Shown here: piece after piece, positions 35,441 to 43,024 of the stretch
Layout: each line of letters opens with the position of its first letter
How positions within the stretch are numbered: the first letter of the stretch is position 1
NCBI RefSeq assembly: GCF_014858005.1
Contig: NZ_JACYOT010000001.1
Coordinates: 310,001-374,000, forward strand
DNA length: 64,000 nucleotides
Source: Propioniciclava soli
GTDB taxonomy: Bacteria; Actinomycetota; Actinomycetes; Propionibacteriales; Propionibacteriaceae
Direction of reading: 5' to 3'
Notes under the pieces: generated by a model
The model's input: the letters and a program-made list of their open reading frames with translations, nothing else
What the model was told of the DNA's origin: nothing
Databases searched by the model: none
Program-made: the position numbers and the translations under genes

Positions 35441-35773
35441 TCATGGGGCTCCTTGCTGGGTGGCGGCATCGATGAACTGCCCGAGCCGGACGCGGAACGC
35501 GTCGGCGCGGTGGACGAAGGGAGTGACGGGGGTGGTGGCCAGGGTGGTTTCGGCATCCGTGGCGCCCGCGCGGACGAGCGCCAACAGGGCGGCGGCGGAC
35601 GCGACGGGCTCGGCGGCGTTCCCGTCCCGGGTCTGGACGTCCGCGAGGGTGGCCTTGATGCGCGCCCAACACCGGGTGCGGCGCAGCAGCTGGCCGATGA
35701 GCGTGAGCCCCCCGACCCGTCCGCCGGCCAAACCTGCCTGGGCGTCGATGAGGGGGCGCGGGCCCAGATTCAC
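35441..35773 (-). CDS. Hypothetical protein, possibly a gene remnant
   Basis: A 110-residue frame starting at GTG 35773 and ending 16 nt before the racemase-like gene. It is Ala/Arg/Leu-rich and predicted helical (VGGLTLIGQLLRRTRCWAR, VASAAALLALVRAGATDAE, RADAFRVRLGQFIDAA). I do not recognise the family. No clear ribosome site precedes the GTG, and flanking DNA is non-coding or degraded, so it may be the 3' part of a lost gene. Its codon choice looks coding (G/C in third positions). Confidence 0.4.
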   Translation of the reverse strand: MNLGPRPLIDAQAGLAGGRVGGLTLIGQLLRRTRCWARIKATLADVQTRDGNAAEPVASAAALLALVRAGATDAETTLATTPVTPFVHRADAFRVRLGQFIDAATQQGAP

Positions 35774-35809
35774 CGCCGCGGCGCCTGATCATCTCCGGGA
35801 GCAGCGAAT

Positions 35810-36157
35810 TCAGAGGTGCAGGTGGAGCCGCAGCGCGTCGTCCAGTTGGGCCATGAGGTGTGTCGGGAGCCGCCCGACGGTCGCACCGAGCCGCTCCAAC
35901 GAAACCGCGCGAACCTGCTCGCCCTGGGCCTTCGAGTCGGCGTGGATGCCTGTCTCGTGGGCCGGAAGCAGCACCTGGAAGGGGAAGATGCGCGCGATAT
36001 TGCTCGTCACGGGCACAACGGTGACGACGCCGCGTCCCAGCCGCGCGGCCGTGGCGTTGGCGTTGTCATTGCTCACGATCACGGCCGGCCGGCGCTTGTT
36101 GGCCTCGCCCGGTCGAGCGGGCTCCAGATCGACCAGCCTGATCTCACCGCGCAGCAT
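35810..36157 (-). CDS. mazF: MazF/PemK-type mRNA interferase toxin
   Basis: A 115-residue toxin of the MazF/PemK/CcdB fold, expected to cleave mRNA at short specific sites. The N-terminal beta strand is LRGEIRLVDLEPARPGEANKR followed by RPAVIVSND; the catalytic Arg of the family is in this RRPAVIVS block, and the Thr/Ser of VVPVTSNI is also present. Then come a QVLLPAHETGI strand and the closing QVRAVSLERLGATVGRLP segment. ATG at 36157 overlaps the antitoxin stop by one base (TGATG), the usual toxin-antitoxin coupling. The cleavage sequence cannot be predicted. Confidence 0.9.
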   Translation of the reverse strand: MLRGEIRLVDLEPARPGEANKRRPAVIVSNDNANATAARLGRGVVTVVPVTSNIARIFPFQVLLPAHETGIHADSKAQGEQVRAVSLERLGATVGRLPTHLMAQLDDALRLHLHL

Positions 36158-36384
36158 CAGGCCAGACCATCCATGGTGACGGACTCCCACGCGTCGGCGT
36201 CCGCTGAGCTCTCCCACTCCGCCCACGCCGTTTCGTAGGCGGATTGGAGTTCGGCATCCCTGAGCAGTCTGATCGCCTGCTTGATGGCGGCGGATCGGGA
36301 CGTGATGCCAGCCGCAGCGGCGTACTTGTCCAGCGCCGCGACGTCGCTCTCGGAGAGGCTCACGCTCAACTTCACCTGGCTCAT
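36157..36384 (-). CDS. Ribbon-helix-helix antitoxin
   Basis: A 75-residue protein. Residues 1-45 form a CopG/MetJ-like ribbon-helix-helix DNA-binding domain (VKLSVSLSESDVAALDKYAAAAG, then SRSAAIKQAIRLLRDAE), and an acidic C-terminal tail (TAWAEWESSADADAW) is suited to occupying the toxin active site. It precedes the toxin gene with a one-base overlap, the normal order for these modules. TACCCT lies 6 nt before its ATG, and an inverted repeat sits just upstream where the dimer could bind to repress the operon. Confidence 0.88.
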   Translation of the reverse strand: MSQVKLSVSLSESDVAALDKYAAAAGITSRSAAIKQAIRLLRDAELQSAYETAWAEWESSADADAWESVTMDGLA

Positions 36385-36390
36385 GCCACG

Positions 36391-36425
36391 AGGGTACTCC
36401 GGATGTTCCTACCACGGTAGTACCA
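36391..36425 (-). promoter_or_regulatory. Toxin-antitoxin promoter and probable operator
   Basis: Minus-strand TACCCT (36396-36391) is the -10, 6 nt from the antitoxin ATG. At 36410-36425 a TACC-N2-GGTA palindrome and a repeated TACCAC lie where the -35 would be, a good position for ribbon-helix-helix autorepression. The operator is inferred from symmetry. Confidence 0.5.
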
Positions 36426-36601
36426 CTTTCCCGGTTCATCACCTCGACGCCGGACGCCGCGAAACCGGGGGTGACCACGGTCGCCGACCGTCCGCCCGAG
36501 CTCTCGTAGAGCCGCACGATCACGTCACGGGACCGGTCCGAGGCGAGCTTCACCGCCGCGACGACCGCGTCGGGCGGGTTGAGCAGCCGATGCCGGGGGT
36601 T
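36422..36601 (-). pseudogene. Fragment of a GH38 alpha-mannosidase gene (C-terminal part)
   Basis: About 55 codons read NPPDAVVAAVKLASDRS then RDVIVRLYESSGGRSATVV and TPGFAASGVEV, which matches the C-terminal beta-sandwich of family 38 alpha-mannosidases (pattern V..AVKLA.DRSGD..VRLYE..G). There is no start, no catalytic domain and no stop in a sensible place. The frame simply runs on into the antitoxin region. On either side (36602-36769) the DNA is low in coding signal. It is a remnant left by deletion, next to the toxin-antitoxin promoter. Confidence 0.65.
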
Positions 36602-36806
36602 GACGAACCGGCCCGCCCGAACAGCACGACCCCCGCCACCCCACCCGACACGACCCCCGACACGACACTCGTGACGACCCCCGTGCGCTGACCCTGGCCT
36701 TGACCCCACCCTGCCCAGGACACCAGTGCGCCCGGACAGCGTCGTTCGATCCGCTCGTGGACCCACCACTACGCTCGGGGACCGTTCACCCCCGAGGAGG
36801 CGAAGC

Positions 36807-37964
36807 GTGTCCACCTGGATCGCCCAGGGCCAGCTCGCGCTGATCAACGCCCTGATCGTGTTCGTCGTCACGTTCGTGCCGGTCGTGACGTGGCAGTACC
36901 GCCGCTACGGCCGCCCCAACGCGGCGCGGCTGCTGGGGGCGTTCGCGCTGGCGTCCTACACCACCGCGTTGCTCACCTACACCTGGCTTCCGCTGCCCGA
37001 GCGTGACAGCCTCGTGTGCTCGGCGGCGCCGCGCCCGCGGTTCGTCCCGTTCGCGTTCGTCGACGACATCGAACGGGCGGTGTCCGAGGTGGGGCTGCCG
37101 GAGGGGCTGTGGTCGTTCACGGTGCTCCAGGTGGTGCTCAACGTGATCCTCTTCGTGCCGTGGGGCGTCATCGTTCGCCGGTTCCTCCACCGCAGCATCC
37201 TCGCCGCGACGCTGAGCGGGCTGGCGGCGTCCGCGTTCATCGAATCCGCCCAGCTGACCGGTCTGTTCGGCATCTACCCCTGCGCCTACCGCATCTTCGA
37301 CGTGGACGACCTCATCACGAACACCCTCGGTGCGTTCCTCGGCGCGCTGGTCGCGCCGCTCCTGTTGGCCTGGATGCCGCGAGCGCGGGAGCTCGCGGCC
37401 CACCGGCACGTCCCGCGCCCGGTCGCGGCGCCGAGACGCTGGCTCGGCATGCTCACCGACGCGTTCGCGTTCATGGTGCTGTCGGCGATCCTCTCGGTGC
37501 TGACGCTGGTCGGCGCTCTGGTGCTCGGCATCGAGACGGACGCCGGCATCGCCTCGCTCGGCTGGCTGGGCTTCGCCCTCACCGTCGGGGTGCCCTGGAT
37601 CGTCTGCTTCGTCGTCCCGCCGTGGGGCGGTCATGCGGCCTCAGGCGGTCAGTACGCCGTGTGGCTCACCCCCCTGTGGCGTGACGCGGCCGGCAACCTG
37701 ACCCGCGGCACGCTCGCCCGGCGCCTCGCGCGGGCGCACGTCGTGCCGGGGCCGATGCTGGTGACGCTGGTGCTCGACGAAGGGCTGGGTCTGGGGCCGG
37801 GGTGGAGCCTCCTGTGGGTGCTCGTCGTCGCCGCAGCCGTCCTCCTCGTCCCCTTCACCCGGACCCGACGCTCCCTCAGCGGCGTTCTCACCCGCGCCGA
37901 GATGGTCGACCTCCGCACGCTGGACGACATCCCGGACGACCTCCCCGACGAGGGGCACGCTTGA
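36807..37964 (+). CDS. VanZ-RDD family membrane protein
   Basis: A 385-residue protein with two membrane modules. Residues 1-200 are VanZ-like: spans around ALINALIVFVVTFVPVV, ASYTTALLTYTWLPL, VVLNVILFVPWGVIV, plus the family FIESAQLTGLFGIYPCAYRIFDVDDLITN region (cited in part). Residues 225-350 resemble an RDD domain: RWLGMLTDAFAFMVLSAI, then PPWGG and PLWRDAAGNL. VanZ relatives can lower teicoplanin susceptibility, but most are of unknown role. GTG 36807 is preceded by GAGGAGG 6 nt away; TACGCT at 36770-36775 may be its -10, giving a leader of about 25 nt. Confidence 0.82.
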   Translation: MSTWIAQGQLALINALIVFVVTFVPVVTWQYRRYGRPNAARLLGAFALASYTTALLTYTWLPLPERDSLVCSAAPRPRFVPFAFVDDIERAVSEVGLPEGLWSFTVLQVVLNVILFVPWGVIVRRFLHRSILAATLSGLAASAFIESAQLTGLFGIYPCAYRIFDVDDLITNTLGAFLGALVAPLLLAWMPRARELAAHRHVPRPVAAPRRWLGMLTDAFAFMVLSAILSVLTLVGALVLGIETDAGIASLGWLGFALTVGVPWIVCFVVPPWGGHAASGGQYAVWLTPLWRDAAGNLTRGTLARRLARAHVVPGPMLVTLVLDEGLGLGPGWSLLWVLVVAAAVLLVPFTRTRRSLSGVLTRAEMVDLRTLDDIPDDLPDEGHA

Positions 37965-37967
37965 ACC

Positions 37968-38360
37968 ATGACGCACCCGCAGATGTTCGACGACGACGAT
38001 GCCCTCCTGGCTGGCCTGCGCAACCTCGCCCTGTCCTTCCCCGGTGCGCAGGAGAAGGTGAGCCACGGGCGTCCGGTGTGGTTCACGCGCAAGACGTTCG
38101 CGTCCTACGGCGGGCACGTGAAGGGATCGCACGGCGACACCTCGCTCAGCCGGGCCCTGCTCTTCAAGCCCGACGCCGACCACCGCGACCTCCTGCTCCG
38201 CGATGAGCGCTTCGTCGTGCCCGCCTACGACGGTCCGTACGGCTGGCTGGCCCTCGCGCTCGACACGTGGGAGCCGAGCGCCGAGGAGGTGCGGGACCTG
38301 CTGGAGGAGTCCTTCCGCATGACGGCACCCCCGGCACTGGTGCGCGAGCTCGAGGCCTAG
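37968..38360 (+). CDS. MmcQ/YjbR family protein
   Basis: A 130-residue protein with the YjbR/CyaY-like fold: LRNLALSFPGAQEKVSHGRPVWF near the start (in two parts: the LALSFPGA helix and SHGRPVWF strand), a KTFASYGG loop, LLFKPDADHRDLLLRDERF, and the GPYGWLALAL strand followed by a helix EVRDLLEESFRM. The family is often labelled DNA-binding, with little direct evidence. It lies 3 nt after the VanZ-RDD gene, so both are probably one transcript. Its TAG stop forms part of the next gene's -10 hexamer. Confidence 0.88.
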   Translation: MTHPQMFDDDDALLAGLRNLALSFPGAQEKVSHGRPVWFTRKTFASYGGHVKGSHGDTSLSRALLFKPDADHRDLLLRDERFVVPAYDGPYGWLALALDTWEPSAEEVRDLLEESFRMTAPPALVRELEA

Positions 38361-38363
38361 GAT
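38358..38363 (+). promoter_or_regulatory. -10 element built on the preceding stop codon
   Basis: TAGGAT contains the TAG stop of the YjbR-like gene and ends 7 nt before GTG 38371. It is a leaderless promoter for the aminotransferase gene. Confidence 0.5.
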
Positions 38364-38370
38364 CGGCTCC

Positions 38371-39474
38371 GTGATCCGTCTGCGCCCCGACCTCGCCGCG
38401 CTGCCCGCCTACAAGCAGGGCCGCATCCCCGACACAACCGAGCGGGTCTTCAAGCTGTCCTCCAACGAGAGCCCCCACGGCCCGCTGCCCAGCGTCGTGG
38501 ACGCCATCGCCGCGGCCGCGGCCGAGGTGAACCGGTACCCGGAGGCGGCGGCGTCCGCCCTGGCCGACGCGGTGGCGCAGCGCCACGGGCTCACCCCGGA
38601 GCACGTCGTGTTCGGCGGCGGCTCGGTGGAGAGCGTGTCGCAGGTGATCCGGGCCGTCGCCGGCCCCGGTGACGAGGTGGTGTACGCGTGGCGCTCGTTC
38701 GAGGCCTACCCGCTGCTCGTGGTCGGCGCGGGGGCGACGCCGGTGCCGGTGCCGCTCACCGAGGACGGCCGCCACGACCTGTCGGCGCTGCGGGCGGCGA
38801 TCACCGACCGGACGCGCCTGGTGATCCTCTGCACCCCCAACAACCCCACCGGCCCCGCCATCGCGCCGTCCGAGCTGGCCGACTTCGTCGCCTCAATCCC
38901 CGACGACGTGGCGGTCCTCATCGACGAGGCCTACCTCCACTTCCAGCGGGGCCTGGACGCCGACCCCGGCGTCGCGCTGCTGCGCCGCCACCCGAACGTC
39001 ATCGTGGCCCACACGTTCTCCAAGGCGCACGGGCTGGCCGGTCTGCGCGTGGGCTACGCGCTGGCCGATCCCCAGGTCGCCGAGACGCTCCGCAAGGTGG
39101 CGATGCCGTTCGCGGTGACCACCCTCGCCCAGGTCGCGGCGCTCGCGTCCCTCGCGGCCCAGGACGAACTGGACGAGCGCGTCCGCGGGATCGTCGCCGA
39201 GCGCACCAGGGTGACCGACGCGCTCGCCGCCGACGGCTGGCGCCTCCCGGATTCGCAGACCAACTTCATCTGGTTCGGCCTGGGTGAGGACACGCTGGCC
39301 GCCAACGAGGTGTTCGCGCGCCACGGCCTGATCGTGCGCGCCTTCCCCGGCGAGGGGTTGCGCGTCACGATTGCCGAACCCGAGGCGAGCGAGGCCATCC
39401 TGGCCGCCGCGGCCGAACTCGCCGCCTCGGGTCTGACCAACGGCCTCAGGGCCGGCGAACGAGCTCAGGCCTGA
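38371..39474 (+). CDS. Histidinol-phosphate / aromatic aminotransferase (class I/II)
   Basis: A 367-residue PLP enzyme of the HisC/Pat subgroup. Blocks: Y(K)QGR near the N-terminus, KLSSNESPHGPLPSVVDAI, NRYPEAAASAL, FGGGSVESVSQVI, the ILCTPNNPTGPAI motif, IDEAYLHF, and the PLP-lysine motif TFSKAHGLAGLRVGYA. The C-terminal small domain ends with the substrate-carboxylate Arg region GLRVTIAEPE. No other his or aro genes are nearby, so histidine synthesis versus aromatic aminotransferase (Pat) cannot be separated; HisC2/Pat is typical of isolated actinobacterial copies. The 3' end overlaps the convergent DJ-1 gene by 10 bp. Confidence 0.88.
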   Translation: MIRLRPDLAALPAYKQGRIPDTTERVFKLSSNESPHGPLPSVVDAIAAAAAEVNRYPEAAASALADAVAQRHGLTPEHVVFGGGSVESVSQVIRAVAGPGDEVVYAWRSFEAYPLLVVGAGATPVPVPLTEDGRHDLSALRAAITDRTRLVILCTPNNPTGPAIAPSELADFVASIPDDVAVLIDEAYLHFQRGLDADPGVALLRRHPNVIVAHTFSKAHGLAGLRVGYALADPQVAETLRKVAMPFAVTTLAQVAALASLAAQDELDERVRGIVAERTRVTDALAADGWRLPDSQTNFIWFGLGEDTLAANEVFARHGLIVRAFPGEGLRVTIAEPEASEAILAAAAELAASGLTNGLRAGERAQA

Positions 39475-40007
39475 GCGAACGCCTTCACGATCCCGGCGTT
39501 GAACGCGGGCAGATCATCCGGCGTCCGGCTCGAGAGCAGGTTGCCGTCGGCGTGGAACTCCTCGTCCACCCACGTGGCGCCCGCGTTCACGAGATCGGCC
39601 TTGATGTTCTCCACCGAGGTGAGGGTGCGCCCCTCCACCAGACCGGCGTTGACCAGGATCCAGGCGCCGTGGCAGATCGGGGCGACCGGCTTGCCGGCGC
39701 TCATGAAGGCCGTGACGAACTTCTGCGCGTCGGCATCCACCCGCAGGTCGTCGGCGTTGATGGTGCCGCCGGGCAGCACGAGCGCGTCGTAGTCGGCCGC
39801 GTCGGCGTCGGCCAGGGTCACGTCGACGTCGAAGTCGTCGCCGCGGTCCCAGTCGCCCTTCAGCGCCGTGATCGTGCCGGGCTTCTTGCTGACCAGCACC
39901 GGCTCGCCGCCGGCGTCCTTGACGGCCTTCCACGGGTCGGTCAGCTCGGGCTGCTCGACGCCGCGGTTGGCGAGGAACGCGATCTTCTTTCCGGACAGGT
40001 CGGACAT
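39465..40007 (-). CDS. DJ-1/PfpI family protein
   Basis: A 180-residue protein of the DJ-1/PfpI/YhbO group. Motifs: KIAFLANRGVEQPELTDPW at the N-terminus, the acidic strand YDALVLPGGTINADDLR, and the nucleophile elbow VAPICHGAWILV with the conserved Cys-His pair. The C-terminal part SVENIKADLVNAGATWVDE is family typical. Relatives act as general stress proteins with proposed deglycase or chaperone-like activity. AAGGGAG lies about 8 nt before ATG 40007. It is transcribed away from the uracil-DNA glycosylase gene. Confidence 0.92.
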   Translation of the reverse strand: MSDLSGKKIAFLANRGVEQPELTDPWKAVKDAGGEPVLVSKKPGTITALKGDWDRGDDFDVDVTLADADAADYDALVLPGGTINADDLRVDADAQKFVTAFMSAGKPVAPICHGAWILVNAGLVEGRTLTSVENIKADLVNAGATWVDEEFHADGNLLSSRTPDDLPAFNAGIVKAFAQA

Positions 40008-40076
40008 GGTGGTGCTCCCTTCGTCTTCCTCCACCGTAGGTCGTCCGCGGTCGGCGGACACCACCCGCAGGTGGGG

Positions 40077-40082
40077 TAGGTT
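40077..40082 (+). promoter_or_regulatory. -10 element of a leaderless promoter
   Basis: TAGGTT is 6 nt before GTG 40089 of the uracil-DNA glycosylase gene. Confidence 0.5.
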
Positions 40083-40088
40083 GCCGGC

Positions 40089-40904
40089 GTGCACCCCCAT
40101 CCGATCACCGGCCAGCCGTTCGGCTCGCCCGTGCCGCCCGGGGCGGGCTGGCCCGGCGACCCGGCGGACGCCGCCACCCCCGTCGCCCACGACGCGGCCG
40201 GGGTGGCCGCGCTCGCCGCAGCCGCCGCCAGCACGCAGGCCTTGGACGCCGCCGTGTCGGTCTGCCGCGCGTGCCCCCGGCTGGTGGAATGGCGCGAGTC
40301 CGTGGCGGCGACCAAGCGGGCCGCCTACGCAGGCGAGCCCTACTGGGGACGCCCCGCGCCCAGCTTCGGCGACCCGGCGGCGTCGGTGCTGATCGTCGGG
40401 CTCGCCCCGGCGGCGCACGGCGCCAACCGGACGGGCCGCATGTTCACCGGCGACCGCTCCGGCGACTGGCTGTACGCCGCCCTCCACCGCGCGGGCTTCG
40501 CGTCCCAGGCGCGCGCCACGCACACCGGCGATGGGATGCAACTGCGCGGCGTCCGCATTGCCGCGGCCGTGCACTGCGCCCCGCCGGCCAACCAGCCGAC
40601 CACGGCCGAGCGGGCCACCTGCGGCCCATGGCTCGACCGGGAACTGCAGCTCCTCGAACCGCAGCTGCGCTCGATCCTGTGCCTGGGCTCGATCGGCTGG
40701 GACGCGGCGCTGGTCGCCCTGCGCCGCGGCGGGTGGGAGGTGCCCCGCCCCAAGCCGCGGTTCGGCCACGGCGCGGTCGCCGAGGTGGCCACGCCCACCG
40801 GACGCGGCGTCCGGCTGGTCGGCAGCTACCACGTCAGCCAGCAGAACACGTTCACCGGCCGGCTCACCGAGGCCATGCTGGACGCGGTGTTCGCCCTGGT
40901 GTGA
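40089..40904 (+). CDS. udgB: Family 5 (UdgB-like) uracil-DNA glycosylase
   Basis: A 271-residue repair enzyme that removes uracil and related lesions from DNA. Four cysteines, Cys59 and Cys62 (VCRACPRL), Cys163 (VHCAPP) and Cys178 (ATCGPW), match the 4Fe-4S ligands of UDG families 4 and 5. Motif 1 reads [19 protein letters not shown]; it lacks the polar catalytic Glu/Asp of family 4 and carries the Ala-rich form expected in family 5. The C-terminal motif is [13 protein letters not shown]. The Pro/Ala-rich first 45 residues are an extension. The GTG start is supported by the TAGGTT hexamer. It converges on the HAD gene with a 7-nt gap. Confidence 0.9.
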   Translation: MHPHPITGQPFGSPVPPGAGWPGDPADAATPVAHDAAGVAALAAAAASTQALDAAVSVCRACPRLVEWRESVAATKRAAYAGEPYWGRPAPSFGDPAASVLIVGLAPAAHGANRTGRMFTGDRSGDWLYAALHRAGFASQARATHTGDGMQLRGVRIAAAVHCAPPANQPTTAERATCGPWLDRELQLLEPQLRSILCLGSIGWDAALVALRRGGWEVPRPKPRFGHGAVAEVATPTGRGVRLVGSYHVSQQNTFTGRLTEAMLDAVFALV

Positions 40905-40911
40905 GCCGCAG

Positions 40912-41499
40912 TCAGCGGGGCGGGCCCAGCAGGCCCAGCCGCGCGAAGGCGTGCGCGAGGCCGTCGGCCTCGACGTCGTCGGTGACCAGATCGGCGGCGG
41001 ACTGCACGTCGGGGCTCGCGTTGCCCATGGCGACGGCCGTGCCGCAGGCGGCGAACATCGGCAGGTCGACGGTGGCGTCGCCGAAGGCGACGGTGTCGGC
41101 CCGGTCGGCACCCAGGTGGGTCAGGAGGGCGTCCACGGCGTACGCCTTGGTGACACCCGTGACGCCGACGTCGCCGAACAGCGCCTCGGCGCCCCGGCCG
41201 CCCCAGGTGCCGTGCTGCAGGTGGCCGAAGGCGGCCACGCAGGCGGTGTGGTCGTCCGGGGAGCCCAGGAGGTAGCTGACCTTCATCGCGTCGGCGCGGT
41301 ACAGCTCGCCGCCGAACACCATGCCGTGCAGCACGACGCGGTCGGCCGACACCTCGGGCTTGGCGCGTCCGCTGCAGAGGTACACCAGGTGCCCCGCCGC
41401 GCGCGCCTGCCTGATCGCGGCGACCGCGGAGGCCGGCAGGTCGTTGTGGTAGTCGACCAGCGTGCCGTCGACATCCAGGAACAGGATGCGGCGGGCCAT
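40912..41499 (-). CDS. Cof-type HAD hydrolase with shortened cap domain
   Basis: A 195-residue phosphatase-like protein. Core motifs are complete: motif I LFLDVDGTLVD, motif II YLCSGR, lysine in VTKAYAVDALL, and motif IV AFGDATVDLPMF. In normal Cof/IIB proteins about 95-110 residues of cap domain separate motif II from the lysine region. Here the segment right after SGRAKPEVS jumps to HGMVFGGELYRADAMK, a sequence that normally lies late in the cap, so about 60-70 residues appear to be missing in frame. ATG 41499 is one base from the stop of the exporter gene, implying co-transcription. It may have altered or lost substrate binding. Confidence 0.78.
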   Translation of the reverse strand: MARRILFLDVDGTLVDYHNDLPASAVAAIRQARAAGHLVYLCSGRAKPEVSADRVVLHGMVFGGELYRADAMKVSYLLGSPDDHTACVAAFGHLQHGTWGGRGAEALFGDVGVTGVTKAYAVDALLTHLGADRADTVAFGDATVDLPMFAACGTAVAMGNASPDVQSAADLVTDDVEADGLAHAFARLGLLGPPR

Positions 41500-41500
41500 G

Positions 41501-42970
41501 TCAGTGGACGCCGACCGGCAGGTCGCCGTCGACATCGGCCGGCTTGCGGACGAAGAAGCTCGCGACGACGGCCAGCACCCAGACGCCCCCGGCGAACAGG
41601 AACGCCCAGTGGGAGCCGGAGAGCAGGGCGGCGGCGTCCGGCAGGCCCTGGGCGAGGGCGGCGTCCGACATCGTGGAGAACACCGTGACGAACAAGGCGG
41701 TGCCCGCGGCGCCGGCGACCTGCTGGATGGTGCCGACCACGGCCGAGCCGTGGGAGTAGAGCGGACGCGGCAGCAAGCCGAGCGCGACGGTGAACAGCGG
41801 CGTGAACATGAAGGCGAACGACGTGCTCAGCGTCATGTGGCCCAGCATGACGGCCCACCACGGCGTCGCCAGCGTGAGCGTCGAGAAGAACCAGAACACC
41901 CCGAGCACGACGAAGCTGGCGGGAATGACGAGCACGCGCGGGCCGAAGCGGTCGTAGAGGCGTCCGGCGATCGGCCCGATGAGGCCCATCATGATGCCGC
42001 CCGGCAGCATCATGAGCCCGACCTGGATCGGCTCGAGCCCGAAGCTGCGCTGCAGCAGCAGCGGCAGCATGATGACCGAGCCGAACAGCGCCATCATGCC
42101 CAGCGCCATCATCGTGAGCGCGACGGTGAAGGTGCCGTGGCGGAAGACGCGCAGGTCGAGCAGGGCGGTGTCGGTGCGCTGCAGCCGGAGCTGACGCCAC
42201 ACGAACAGGGCCAGGAACACCAGGCCAGCGACGAGGGCCACGGGGGCCTCCCAGGCGGCGCCCCCCTCACCGCCGCCGCCTTCACCGAGCATGCTCATGC
42301 CGAAGATCAGCGGCCCGAAGCCGAGCGCGGTCAGGGCGATCGAGGCGGGGTCGAGGGGAGTGAGGCGGTGGTCGCCGGTGTTGCGGAGCTTCCAGACGCC
42401 GAGCGCGAGCATCAGCAGCGCGATGGGCAGCACGGTGAGGAAGATGAAGTGCCACGAGCCGAGCTGCAGCAGGAAGCCCGACAGCGTGGGGCCCACCGCG
42501 GGGGCCACGGCGATCACGAGCGAGATGTTGCCCAAGACCGCACCGCGGCTGTGGGGCGGCACGAGGTTCATGATCGTGGTCATGAGCAGCGGCATCATCA
42601 TCGCGGTGCCGGATGCCTGCACGATGCGGCCGGTGAGCAGCAGCGCGAACGAGGGCGCCACGGCGCACACCAGCGTGCCGAGGCAGAACAGCACCATCGC
42701 GGTGACGAACACCTGGCGGGTGGTGAAGCGGTCGATGAGCCAGCCGGTGATGGGGATGACGACAGCCATGGTGAGCATGAACGCGGTGGTGAGCCACTGC
42801 GCGATCCGCTCGGTGACGTCGAAGTCCGCCATGATCGCGGGCAGGGCGACGTTCATGGTGGTCTCGTTGAGGATGACGGTGAAGGCCGCCACCAGCAGGA
42901 TCGCGATGATCGAGCGGTTGCCGGACGCCGTGGGGGCCGGGGCGTCGCTGAGCGTGGGGGCGGCGGACAT
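41501..42970 (-). CDS. DHA2 family (EmrB/QacA) MFS multidrug exporter
   Basis: A 489-residue proton-coupled exporter with about 14 membrane spans. The N-terminal span carries LLVAAFTVILNETTMNVALPAI, characteristic of DHA2 (an ETT instead of the more common DxT). Motif A-like GWLIDRFTTRQVFV follows, then motif C-like AVAPAVGPTLSGFLL in span 5. A charged central loop has TALLDLRVFRH, usual for EmrB/LmrB types. AAGGGA lies upstream of ATG 42970. The substrate is unknown; the LmrB/Bmr3-like group handles lincosamides or dyes. It is followed by the HAD gene on the same transcript. Confidence 0.9.
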   Translation of the reverse strand: MSAAPTLSDAPAPTASGNRSIIAILLVAAFTVILNETTMNVALPAIMADFDVTERIAQWLTTAFMLTMAVVIPITGWLIDRFTTRQVFVTAMVLFCLGTLVCAVAPSFALLLTGRIVQASGTAMMMPLLMTTIMNLVPPHSRGAVLGNISLVIAVAPAVGPTLSGFLLQLGSWHFIFLTVLPIALLMLALGVWKLRNTGDHRLTPLDPASIALTALGFGPLIFGMSMLGEGGGGEGGAAWEAPVALVAGLVFLALFVWRQLRLQRTDTALLDLRVFRHGTFTVALTMMALGMMALFGSVIMLPLLLQRSFGLEPIQVGLMMLPGGIMMGLIGPIAGRLYDRFGPRVLVIPASFVVLGVFWFFSTLTLATPWWAVMLGHMTLSTSFAFMFTPLFTVALGLLPRPLYSHGSAVVGTIQQVAGAAGTALFVTVFSTMSDAALAQGLPDAAALLSGSHWAFLFAGGVWVLAVVASFFVRKPADVDGDLPVGVH

Positions 42971-43024
42971 GGGCGTCCCTTCGAGACGAAAACGGGGAGC
43001 GGCCGCATGCGGCCACGATTCAGG

